From assembly GCA_038049695.1 (NCBI GenBank), contig CP142458.1, positions 45,971,001 to 46,035,000 on the forward strand: 64,000 bases of DNA, read 5' to 3'. Shown piece by piece: positions 10,837 through 21,032 of the stretch. The position numbers were made by a program, and so were the translations under genes. Origin of the DNA: Cinnamomum chago. Its lineage: Eukaryota; Streptophyta; Magnoliopsida; Laurales; Lauraceae. Every line of letters begins with the position of its first letter. The first letter of the stretch is position 1. The notes under the pieces are model-generated. The model was not told the origin of the DNA and searched no databases. It saw only the letters and a list, made by a program, of their open reading frames with translations.

Positions 10837-12529
10837 TGAAAGTTCATGCTATATAGATCTGAACTTGGACGTCCATGGCTGATATGGTTTTTCTTGTTTT
10901 TAAAACAAAACCAAATCTGATTATTCAGCCATGAAACATGCATAAAAACTCCATGAAATCATGATCAACATGTGTATAATGCAAGGGGATGATAGAGGAC
11001 TAATACCTTGATGATATGAATGCCTCAAATCTCTGAAAAGAAAAACTTCAAAGGTCTGATTTCAGCCTGCAGTGAGCAATGCTAGTTGCAGGAATTTCTG
11101 CAGCAGATTTTTCCTTTGATCTTCTCTTCTATTCCACAACCCAATCTGATAGGCTTTGATTGTGGGATCAAAATATGGATTCCAAGAAGGGTTTTCTGAA
11201 CTACAATTTGTGGAAAAGACCAGGACTTGATCTCCTCTTTCCAATGAATGAAGAAGAAGAAGAAGAAGGCTGGGCGTGAGTTCCTCTTTTTTTTTCTTGG
11301 GCAGCCAATGGAGCTCCAATTAATGCACGCCTAGGGTTTTATTCCAATCCCTGTTGCACGCCTAGGGTATGGTGTGATATATATATGTTTCACATTCCTT
11401 TAAGAGTCCTCTCAAATAGGAATGACCATCCCTTAAAATTAGCAACCAGCCACCATAGTAGTGCAACACTTTCTAATTAAAGATACTAAAAATTAGTAAA
11501 CTTTAATTATAGGAATCCTTACCCAAAGAGGAGTTCTTCCTTCCAAGTAAAGATACCTAGTTAAACTTGGAAACCTCATACAAGGGGCTCCCCTTATGGC
11601 TGGCCCACAAGATAGATAAACACACCATGGCCCACAAGTTAATAATTTGGCTAGAGTTAAATTCATGTATGCCATCAAAAGCCTATTTGAACTTAAACTC
11701 AAAATTATTCTTCCACAAAATTAATTCAACCACATATCATCTAATTAAATTAGGAAACCATGCCAATATAGGAAGATGGCTAGAAGAGGGACCAAAAGAC
11801 ATATTTGCCCTTGGCTCCCAAAATGACCAAAATGTCCATGCTAACCCCATAGCAACATTAAGATCATTTTAACCCTAACTCATTCCACTAAAGAGTTATG
11901 GTTGCACTCCAGGGACAAATATTAAATTGTAAATTAAGCTCATCATAAACTGACGATTGTCTTTGACCTACCAAGTACAATGACCACAATGCCCCTCTAT
12001 GTAACATCCATAATCAAGTAGGTTAACCGATGTACTATCTACCTTCTTGATTACATCTCATCCTTAGAACTTCATACCCTTGACTTAATCATCATCCGGA
12101 TATCATTCTCTTGATCCAGGGAGCGACCCACAAGTTCAATATCCATATGGAACATCCATATACTAAGATCTTAGATTCTGATGATTAATCGGATAATTCT
12201 AAGGGGACGATCATTCCATCACACGATGACATAGATTCCATATTGCATTTGCACGTCCCAACTAATCAAGCCCGAGTACCCAAAACACAGAGTTGTTGAC
12301 CCATGAACAGGATCTCACCCATAGTGAATTAAAGTACAAGAACTCGACTTCGTCAGTTCATCCACAAATGCTCATGATTAAGAGCACTGGCACTCAGTAG
12401 CAAGAGGTGACTAGATCTCTCTCTGTGATAGTACTATTTTAGAGATCACACCTTTAATGGTCCTGTTCAATGCATGACACATGCACTAGTGAGATATATC
12501 CGGGAAAGACCTCCCGTGACTAAGGTAAG
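10837..12529 (-). mobile_element. Solo LTR S1b, left piece
   Basis: This is the reverse complement of S1a. It starts TGAAAG at 10837 after the target site CTATG (10832-10836) and runs to 12529, where E2 is inserted. The rest lies at 56753-57044, and the matching CTATG is at 57045-57049. Joined length is about 1985 bp against 2030 bp for S1a. Landmarks shared with S1a include the ggacgtcc motif (10867-10874) and the block around 12000-12520 equivalent to 1570-2110. No internal domain is present. Confidence 0.9.
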
Positions 12530-13204
12530 TGTTGACACCAAAAATGTCACTTTGCCTCTTCACACCAAAAGCTACACGGAGCCGCATCCTACCAAAAATA
12601 GGCAGGCGCTACTTCAAGCATCAGATCTTGTCAGAATCAAACAAAAACTGCAAGGTCACTCAAAACAACCAAAAGAGAGGTACACATGAAGTTTCGGGCC
12701 ATTCCGATATCATTTGGCCTAGCTTCACTTCTCCAACAGCTAAGCAGCAGCTCCCGGCGGCAACAGAGTCGAAGACCCCAAATCTTCGATCAGAGCCTAC
12801 GGATGGTCTCAAAATACCCCCGAAAGGCTACATGTCAAGTTTCAAGTCAAACCGACACCGTTTGACCCTCCATCAACTCTTGAGCAGCAAAATCAAGCCC
12901 TTAGGTAGCGAGAACTACTGAGGTCGTCACTCATCAAAAAGAGCACATAGGCGGCTTCTACATACTCTCAAAGGGACACACGTCAGATTTCAGGTCATTC
13001 CGATGACGTTTGACCCAGTTTCGATGCTCGGAAACAAAATTAAGCCTACCGGTGGCGGAGCACCCCGGGACCATGGCACCCAATTCGGAGCTTGTGGATC
13101 ATCTCAAAATGACTCCAATAGGCTCCCCGTCGAATTTCAGGTCAATCGGACATCGTTTGACCGGAAGTCAAAGCTCAGGATTTCCCTCGCGGTGAAATCA
13201 AGGC

Positions 13205-13640
13205 AAGCATTTTCATGACCCCAAACGGCTTCAAAACTAAAACGAAAGCCTATGGTTGCTCTTATCTACTGATGAGGGAGTCACACGTCGAATTTCAGGT
13301 CAATCGGACATCGTTTGACCAAAAGTCAAAGCTCGGCATTTCCCTCGCGGTGAAATAAAGGCAAGCGTTTGTATGACTCCAAATGGCTTCAACACTCAAA
13401 CGAAAGCCTATGGTTGGTCCTATCTACTGATGAGGAAGCTACCCATCAAATTTCAGGTCAATCAGACATCGTTTGACCGAAAGTCAAAGCTCGGCATTTC
13501 CCTCGCAGTGAAATCAAGTCAAGCATTTGCGGGCCTCCAAACGGCTTCAAAACCTGAACAAAAGCCTATGGTTGGTCTCATCTACTGCTCAAGAAGCTAC
13601 ACGTCGAATTTCAGGTCATTCCGACATCGTTTGACCTAGT
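13205..13640 (+). repeat. 160-bp tandem repeats in U3 of E2 LTR1
   Basis: The unit contains 'atggcttcaaaactcaaacg', 'cctatggttggt' and 'cggacatcgtttgacc' and recurs near 13215, 13375 and 13540. LTR3 has the same number (54543-54965) while LTR2 has about five (39698-40440). Confidence 0.8.
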
Positions 13641-14590
13641 TTCGATGCTTGACAAAAGATCGGCAGTTCTCCACAGCAAAGTCTTCGGCTTTTCAGAAAA
13701 TGGGAAACTTTGCGATCCGATTTGCACAGCTTCTCATCAGGTTTTCTTGAGGGAAATCCAGCCAATAAATGAGAGGAAATTCCAAGAAAAATGCAGGAGA
13801 AAACAGAAGCAAAAACGGACGAAAAACGGCGAAGAAAAAGCGACCGAAAGGCGGCCAAAAAAATGGGCCAAGGCCCATGGTCGCCGGCGACCATGGAGGT
13901 CCGGGCCGCCGGACCTCGCCCAAAAACCCCATTTTTCGGGTATTTTTCACGTTTCGAGTTGATTGGCCCCTGTGATTTTTCCAAAATCTGATTTTTTGTG
14001 CATGATATCCGTCGATCTTCATCAACATCACGGATCCATCACTGGAATCATTAGATCATCATCGGACGCCTCAAGATCGTCAAACGGTTAACCAAGAAAG
14101 CACCCTTTCTGCCCGCCCGATCGCGAAATCGACTGGATAGATGTTGCTGGCCCGCTGACATCAACCAATGTTTGAAATTGGATCACCATCCGACATCAAA
14201 TGGTATGTGGGTCCATTGGTGATCATCGCAAGAAGAATCCCAAAGGACGCGGCACGGCCCGCGACTCTTCAAGCGCCCAGGCAATCAATTAATGAAGTTA
14301 AATGACCCGTTTATGGCAAGTTAATGCGGTCATTAACTCATTATTTTGAACGGCCCAATCAGAAGCAAGCAAATGGGAGTTACAAGTCCAAGCAATCATG
14401 GCATTAAAATCATGAAACTCCCGTCATCATGGAGATTAAAGGCGATTAAATGCCCACTACTCTCCATCGGCCAATCAAATTCAAGGAAAAAGGAGTTACA
14501 AAACAAGTAATTAAAAACTTGTAACTCCTCCCATCATGAGCATTAATACCATAAATGCTCATAAACTCTCCTAAATGGCTACCAAATGCC

Positions 14591-14598
14591 TATAAATA
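14591..14598 (+). promoter_or_regulatory. TATA box of E2 LTR1
   Basis: TATAAATA stands within 'gcctataaataggag'; the same box occurs in LTR2 (41431-41438) and LTR3 (55922-55929). Transcription would start some 25-35 bp downstream. The 22-bp palindrome and the 160-bp repeats lie upstream in U3. Confidence 0.75.
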
Positions 14599-15138
14599 GG
14601 AGGCCATTCCAAGGGAAACGGATCCAGAAAAATCGCTGGAAAATCAAAGAAAAGAAAGAAAGAGATCCGAAAAACTCTCCGAAAAATTCAAGAAAAATCC
14701 AGAACCTCTGCAACAAACTCTCCTCTATTGAAGAAAACTCTGCTGCAACAAGCACTACAAGGTGATCAAAGCTCCTTGGGGGGGCCACCCCCCCCAAAGG
14801 CCACCTCTCCTTCTATCCAACATGGCTAGATGCGGCTTTTCAGCCCGTCTACTCGGCTTTTTACCGGATATAGGACCTTACCTTGGTCCTTATCCTCTAA
14901 AAATCTGAGGTTGGAGCCAAGCCAAGAAATCAAGCATTAAAGTTCTCATCTGAAGGACGATGGCGGAGTCCATACATAATTCACGACCGTCGATCTGAAC
15001 GGGTCCCCCACAATCGCATGAGAAGTTAGATTCCTTTTCTTTCTTTTCTGTTGCATTGTATTTTTTTTATAAAGAGACAAAAAAAATCACATCTCTTATC
15101 TTTCATTATTGATAAGATTTGTAAATCGCCTTTCACAA

Positions 15139-16260
15139 CAAGAAGTACTTCTACGCTACTTGTCACAACAAGAGGCTGAGGAAACACTCAAAGAAGTACA
15201 TGCTGGTCTTTGTGGAGCCCATCAGGCTGGGCCTAAGCTCTACGATCAGATAAAAAGGTTAGGTTATTATTGGCCTACCATGGTGGCTGATGCAATGCAA
15301 TTTGCTAAGCGCTGCCAACAATGCCAAGTTCATGGAGATTATGTCCACATGCCTCCGGAATGGCTACATCCTACAACAATCTCATGGCCTTTTGAAGCCT
15401 GGGGTATGGACATCGTAGGTCCTATCTCCCCTCCATCCAGCAAAGGTCATCGCTTCATCTTCGCCGCTACGGATTATTTCTCCAAGTGGTCAGAAGCATT
15501 CGCGCTTAGTGAAATGAAGACCTCATCAGTCCTTCAGTTCTTGCGCACCAACATCATTTGTCGCTTCGGCATACCTAAAAGATTCGTCCATGATAACGGA
15601 CCACAGTTCCGCGATCACCGATTCTACAGGTTCTGCGACAAATACAAAATCCAAAGTTGTCCTTCAACTCCGTACAATCCGGCGGCGAATGGACTAGCAG
15701 AGGCCTTCAACAAGAAGCTCTGCAAAATGCTCAAGAAAATGGTCTCTAGTCACAAAAGAGATTGGGGCGACAAACTGCCTGAAGCTTTGTGGGCCTATCG
15801 AACCACCGTTCGAGGACCAACCCATAGCACACCATTCTCCTTGGTCTATGGATGCGAAGCTATTGTCCCTTTAGAAGTTCAATTTCCTTCCTTAAGGGTA
15901 TCTCTGCAAAATGACATGACGCAAGAAAGTAATGTCAAATTGAGACTCCAAGAGCTGGATAACCTCGATGAGAGACGGCTCGAAGCTCTACAAAGCATTG
16001 AACTCTACCAAGCACGCATGGCAGGATCTTTTGACAAGAAGGTCAGGCAACGCGCCTACAAAAAGGGAGACTTGGTTCTTACGGTAAAAAGACCAATGGT
16101 TTTTGCCAACAAATCCAAAGGCAAATTTGAACCAAAATGGGAGGGACCTTTCGTCATCGACAAAGTCTTCTCCAACGGCGCATACGCTCTTCTAAACATG
16201 GAAGGTGACAGATGTATGCTGCCCATCAATGGAAAGTTCTTGAAGCGGTACTACCCTTGA
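15139..16260 (+). pseudogene. pol: E2 internal region 1: integrase remnant of pol
   Basis: Only the C-terminal third of pol survives, fused directly to LTR1. It retains the HHCC domain ('VHAGLCGAHQ' to 'CQQCQVHG'), the catalytic residues ('WGMDIVGP', 'FVHDNGPQF', 'AEAFNKKL') and the tail 'FEPKWEGPFVIDKVF' to the natural stop at 16258-16260. It differs from the integrase of internal region 2 (47500-48609) at only a handful of residues. Protease, RT and both RNase H domains are gone, so this copy cannot move by itself. Reading frame from 15109 is open, but its first codons are LTR sequence. Confidence 0.9.
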
Positions 16261-16640
16261 AGGCTTCTTCCATCGGGTCAGAGCGACGCCTGCACGGCCA
16301 AAGCCTATTCCGAGGTATCTGCTCATCAAACCCACTCCTTTTGGAATTTTCATCCATTTGTTGAAATTTCTAAAAAAAAAAACCCCTCAAAACAATGTCT
16401 CTTTCATCGTTTCATTGTTAAAAAAAAAAGCAAATCCAAAAATCCAAGTTTAGGAGCATCTTTCCAAACTTGACCAAAATTTTCGATCCTTGAACCCAAA
16501 ATTCATGGTTTGAAACAAAATCAGGAGTTAGGGATTTCAACCCTAGTACTACCACCCCGACTTTTACCACCAAAATGGTTTTGAGTCAAAATTTACGACC
16601 CTCGTGTCTTTAAACAAAAAAATGGTTTTTCAAAAACCGT
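16261..16640 (+). other. E2 internal region 1: spacer after pol
   Basis: This non-coding stretch after the pol stop is nearly identical to 48610-48990 and contains several poly-A runs. No gene or RNA is recognised. Confidence 0.6.
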
Positions 16641-17155
16641 AGGGAAGCGACGTTCAGTCGATACTTGCAAAACCCAAAATCGGAAGGATGCGAACCCCAT
16701 TGATACTTCCAAAACCCCAAAATTTCAAAAATCGTGGAGACGCAACATTCCAGTTGATATCCACAACCCAAATTTCAAAACAAACAAAAAATAAAACAAA
16801 GGTTCGAAAAAACCTCAAACTTCAAAAATCATGGGGAAGCGACATTCCATCGATACCCACAAAACAAAATTTTTGAAGACAAAAGCAGGGAAGCTACGCT
16901 TAGTCGATACTTGCACCCAAATCCGCGAGGAGGTGACATTCCATCGATACTCGCAACCGAATGAGCAAGGAGGCGACATTCCATCGATACTTGCAATACC
17001 ATTCAGCAGGGAAGCGACGCTTAGTCGAGACTTGCACCCAAATCCGCGGGGAGGCGACATTCCATCGATACTCGCAACCGATTGAGCAAGGAGGCAACAT
17101 TCCATCGATACTTGCAATACCATTCAGCAGGGAGGCGACTTTTAGTCGATACTTG
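16640..17155 (+). repeat. 'ccatcgatac' tandem repeats in E2 3' region (copy 1)
   Basis: A degenerate array whose core is 'ggcgacattccatcgatac', alternating with 'cgacgcttagtcgatacttg', in units of roughly 40 and 80 bp. The same array is at 48990-49503. Reading frames through it are by-products of the repeat. Confidence 0.8.
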
Positions 17156-17160
17156 CATTT

Positions 17161-17833
17161 TTGAAAACCAAAAACCTGGCTTTCACGCCAAAAAATCAAA
17201 AATCCGGCTTTCATGCCAAAAATCAAAATTCGGCTTCCATGTCAACAAAACAAAACTCGGTTTTCAAAAAAAAAAAATCTGGCTTTCATGCCAAAAACAA
17301 AAAATCTGGCTTCCATGCCAAAAAGAAATTTCGGCTTTCATGCCAAAAACAAAATCTGGTTCTTACACCAAAACTGGCTCTCATGCTGCAAACCAAATCT
17401 TGGCTCTCATGCCACAAAAAATCTTTGGCTCCCATGCCATCTCAAACTCGGCTTTCATGCCATTTTAAAAAAAAAAAAAAAATCGGCTTTCATGCCACCT
17501 CAAAATTTCGGCTTCCACGCCATCCAAAATTTTGGCTCTCATGCCATAAACAAAAAAAAAAAAAATCGGCTTTCATGCCACCTCAAAAATTCGGCTTTCA
17601 TGCCATCTCAATTTTTTTTTTGGCTCTCATGCCATCCCAAAATTTGGCTCTCATGCCATCCCAAAATTTGGCTTCCACGCCACCTCAAAATTTCGGCTTT
17701 CATGCCATCCAAAATTTTGGCTCTTATGCCATAAACCCAAATTTCGGCTTTAATGCCATCTCGAAATTCGGCTTTCAAACCACAAAAAAAAACCCTGGCT
17801 TTTTCCATAAAATCAGGCTCTCATGCCTAAAAC
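17161..17833 (+). repeat. 'ggctttcatgcca' minisatellite in E2 3' region (copy 1)
   Basis: More than 20 degenerate copies of a 20-28 bp unit, 'ggctttcatgcca' followed by an A-rich spacer of varied length. Copy 2 is 49509-50343 and is longer. Tat elements are known to carry variable tandem repeats between pol and the 3' LTR, some of which gave rise to satellites. Open frames here encode repeated 'GFHA'-like words and are not genes. Confidence 0.88.
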
Positions 17834-18028
17834 AACCCTTTTGACAAAAGATTTTCACAAAATGATAACCTTTTGATCAAAATTTTCAAACAAACATTCT
17901 CATCCAACCTTTGCTTATTTTCATCAAAAGAATTTAAGTAAAAGGTACACAGAGTACCAAAAATGTTTTACATAGAGGTACAAAAAAAAAAGAGAAAAGA
18001 AGAAAAGAGTTTGTTATAAATCAAGAGC

Positions 18029-20244
18029 TCAGTCTAGCATGGTCTTCAACCAAACATCCAGCTCCTCAAGCAGACTCTTGGCCTTAGCTTCTAAAGCTTC
18101 CAGGCCGCGCTTCTTCAAGATCTTGCCATAAAACATGGCAGAACGCCGCGACCCATCTTCGGCACGAGGAAGCTCTTCCCAGAGAATTTGCCACTGCTCA
18201 TACTCCTGAGTCTTCCTCCGGAGATGGCTGTCAGCTTCCTCAACCTGGCGAATCAAAGCTCCCTCTTTGGCACGAGCTTCAACGACGGCAGTCCACTTGG
18301 CAGCAGCCTGTTCTTCCAACAGTTCAAGGCGCTGTCTAGTCTCTTTGACCTCCCTATCAAGACGGTGCAGGTCCTGAGTCAGCTCAAGGATCGCTAACTC
18401 AGTAACGTTCCTCTCCCAAACGTATTGCTTCCGAATCCGCGCGATCTCGTTCATTTTAGATTTAACCTCGCCGCACGGCTTGAAGAACATCTCTCTGAAG
18501 AAGTCATCATTTGGGAAATACTTGGTCTCATTCCACTTGTTACCCAGCGCGATGACATCATCAACAAAGGTCTTAGCACTTGTAATGTCCAGGCCAACCT
18601 CTGCACTATCAGCAAGGATGTCTTGCACGTGCTTGACCATGCCAAAGCCAGCCTCCAAGTGGCCAGAAGAAAGAGTTTCAACCCATGAGCTCAGCACACT
18701 CTTCAACACCTTCTTTGCATATTGAAGGGATGGTCCGGATGGAGATTCACCACGCTCTGTTGGCTGACTGCCCATGTCAGGCTGTGGTGGAGAAGAAATC
18801 AAAAGGCTCTTTCCAATCGGAGCCACTGAAGAAGCAATATCACCACAAAGTCCTGCCTCTGCCATGACAGGACTGGTAGAAGAAGCCCCTACTTCTGGAT
18901 CGGCTGCTGGCATCTCCTGCTCTGGCCCGGAGGAAGACGAAGGAACTTCTCCAGTTGCTTCACAACCTGCTGGCGAAAACACAAGAAAAGGTATGAATAT
19001 GATCTTGTCAAAAAAAAAAAAAAAAATCAATGTCAAGATTATCACTATGAAATACATTCTTCCATGATGGGTGGAGTACTTTCTGTCTCCATTTGCTCAT
19101 CCGAGGCATCGTCGAAAGCCATATCCATAGATGGCTCGAAGTCTGAATCCTCTGGCAAGTCAGCTAAAAAAATGTCAGCAAATTTGAAAAAAAAATAAAA
19201 ATCATCCTCATACCAGGTGGAGATTCTGGGTCCTCCCCAGAGTCCCTCAATTCTTCAGATGCCGCAACTGGATCCATCACCGCTTCATCAACAGGAACCT
19301 CGGGCATCACCAAGTTTTCATCTTCTGCAAAAGAAAGAAAACAACAGATCAAAAAAAAAAAATCCCTCATAAAAGGAAAGAAGCGGAAATAGAGAAGAAG
19401 GAGAATCATACCAACATCGACGGTCTCTTCTTCACGACTCCTCTTCTCTGGAGGCTCATCAGCATCTCCTGATACCTCCTCAGCGATGGTAGAAGAGACT
19501 TCCAGATCAAGAGAGTCTTCGTGGCGTCTTTCAGTGCGACGCTGTCCTCTCCTCCTCTTTTTTCTACGAGCCGGTCTACTTGAAGTACCTGCCTCGCTGT
19601 CAAAGTCAGGACTTCCACTCCAAAAGATTTTCAGGTGTGCATCATCATGCTCCCAATCCAATTTACAAAAATCATGCATAAAAGAAAATCATCATGCATT
19701 AGATGCTAGGAAAACCTTGACAAAATTTGACCAATTCCAACCCAACTTGGTCAAAATCAAACTTTGTCTAAGTCAAAATTCATGTTGACTTAACATAGAA
19801 ACCCTAGCCTTCTATCTTGATGCATCAAAAAAAAAAATGCATAAACATCTTGAATTGCATGAAACCTCATTATCATGATGATGCAAAAAGGGGAGAAAGG
19901 AAAGTTTTTTTTTAAAAAAAAAAAAGAAGAAAAGAAAAAAGAAAAGAGAAGAAAAAAAAAAAGAGAAAAAATTATGGGCTGGCCCACAGGCCGTGGCCCA
20001 TGAGCCACATGGCCGTACGGCCCAAGCTGTACGGACATGTCCGTACAGCAGCAAAAAAAAAAAAAAAAAACAAAAAAAAAAAGAAAAGAAAGAGAGAAGA
20101 AAAAAAAGAAGAGAAAAGGGCGTGTAAAAAAAAAAAAGGAAAAGAACACGCGCCAAAGAAGAAAAAAGAGAGAAGAAAAAATGATGAAACTTTCTTTACA
20201 TAGAATGTTTTGTAAAAAGAAATAAAAAACTTACTTGAAGCCAT
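18029..20244 (-). CDS. Antisense spliced gene in E2, copy 1 (predicted 447 aa)
   Basis: This is an antisense gene between pol and the 3' LTR, the place where Tat/Retand elements are known to hold antisense ORFs; its function is unknown. Predicted coding exons on the minus strand are 20244-20235, 19588-19412, 19324-19214, 19163-19056 and 18966-18029. All four introns are GT-AG and phase 1, and the exons sum to 1344 bases, that is 447 codons plus stop with no internal stop. A TATAAAA box at 20366-20372 lies about 120 bp before ATG. The protein has a Lys/Arg-rich stretch near residues 10-25, a long acidic Glu/Asp/Ser/Pro region, then from about residue 225 a helical region and a C-terminal coiled coil ending 'SLLEELDVWLKTMLD'. 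Only this tail resembles the sister gene at 50600-52689. The 50-base third intron is short for a plant. Exon joins are my inference. Confidence 0.68.
19895..20215. repeat. Low-complexity A/G-rich tracts in intron 1 of the antisense gene
   Basis: Runs of A and AAGAAG (pyrimidine-rich on the gene strand) fill most of this part of the predicted first intron. Between them, at 19976-20050, is a GC-rich island with self-complementary words (gccgtacggc, gtacggacatgtccgtac). That island is absent from copy 2. Confidence 0.7.
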
Positions 20245-20365
20245 GGATGGAGAAGAAAGAAGAACTTGAAGACTCTTGAAGAAGGAGGATTCTTGATCTT
20301 AGAGCAACTCTTGAAGACTTTTGCAAAAAGAAAGCAATAGGAACAAGAGATCCCACCTCCCTTGC

Positions 20366-20372
20366 TTTTATA
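20366..20372 (-). promoter_or_regulatory. TATA box of antisense gene, copy 1
   Basis: TATAAAA reads on the minus strand, 122 bases before the ATG. An identical box stands at the same distance before the second antisense gene (52811-52817). The 5' leader between is free of ATG codons as far as I can see. Confidence 0.6.
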
Positions 20373-20399
20373 GAAGAAAGCAAACCAAAAGAGGAAAGA

Positions 20400-20987
20400 G
20401 AAGAAAAGTAAGGAGGTAAGTACTAAAAATTAGCAACCTTCCCAAAAGAAAGGGAAACTTGGGATATTCTCTCCCAAAACAAAGATTCCTTGAGAAATTC
20501 ACTCCAAAAAGAAAGGGAGTGATAGATATTCTCTCCCAAAGAAAGATACTTTGAGAAAATCTCTCCCAAAATCAAGGGAACTTGAGAAATTCTCTCCAAG
20601 TTAAGATATTTTTAGATATTCCCTATCAAAAGGAAATGTTTTCAGATATTCTTTACAAAAAGACACCATATGAAATCTAAGCCATTTTCAAAGCTTAGGG
20701 TCCCATGGGTTAGCCCATATGAGCCAGGTTTGACCACCTAGGCACTAAAAGCGGCTTTTAGTCAAAATTTCTCTTACCAAGAGCATACAAAAATGGTTCC
20801 ATGCCTCTTTTGAGTTGATTGGACCATACCATACAAAAATCCAAGCTTCATGAGTTTCCAAAAATCCAAACCATCCCACCTCATGAACCAAATTAAGCCA
20901 AAATCTTGAAATTGACATTCCACAAAAGCCCAAACCACTCCAATGGACCCAAAATTGTCCCAAAGAGTGAACCAAAAAAACCAAACC
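20400..20987. other. E2 internal region 1: non-coding 3' stretch
   Basis: It is nearly the same as 52850-53427. It contains several 'agatattctctcccaaa' repeats (20450-20640) upstream of the antisense TATA box; these could be promoter sequence but nothing is recognised. I see no gene on either strand. Confidence 0.5.
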
Positions 20988-21032
20988 ATGGTCCCCTAAC
21001 TCGCCACATACAGCTTGTTAGGTCACAAGACC
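20988..21032 (+). repeat. 66-bp repeats before E2 3' LTR, interrupted by E3 (left part)
   Basis: This is the first unit of a small array containing 'ccccctaacttgccacatac' and 'ttgttaggtcacaaggtc'. E3 was inserted at 21032 within AGACC; the array goes on at 38793-38935. The copy at 53428-53610 is intact and shows about three units. Confidence 0.8.

Larger units (their letters stand above)
12530..15138 (+). mobile_element. E2 LTR1, 3' end deleted
   Basis: It matches LTR3 from the first base to about 15138 ('aaatcgcctttcac') and then jumps into integrase coding sequence. About 300 bp of the LTR end and over 5 kb of internal sequence are missing. It holds about three copies of a 160-bp U3 repeat (13205-13640). 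A perfect 22-bp palindrome centred on GCCGGC lies at 13875-13896, a TATAAATA box at 14591-14598, and a G-run/C-run hairpin at about 14776-14800. It shares with LTR3, but not LTR2, a 150-bp block near 12865-13015 and the same sequence around 14340-14760. Confidence 0.88.

Noticed and set aside
17161..17844. A 227-codon open frame, and the similar 334-codon frame at 49430-50434, with repeated 'GFHA' words
   Set aside because: They run through the 'ggctttcatgcca' minisatellite, exist in more than one frame, and have no domain; they are by-products of the repeat.
19325..19411. A possible membrane segment if predicted intron 2 of the antisense gene is retained (87 bases, in frame)
   Set aside because: The hydrophobic residues come from the pyrimidine-rich splice-site region, and clean GT-AG, phase-1 borders favour an intron.
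19790..20244. Hydrophobic Phe/Leu-rich frames on the minus strand and Lys-rich frames on the plus strand
   Set aside because: They are translations of poly-A/poly-T low-complexity DNA inside a predicted intron.
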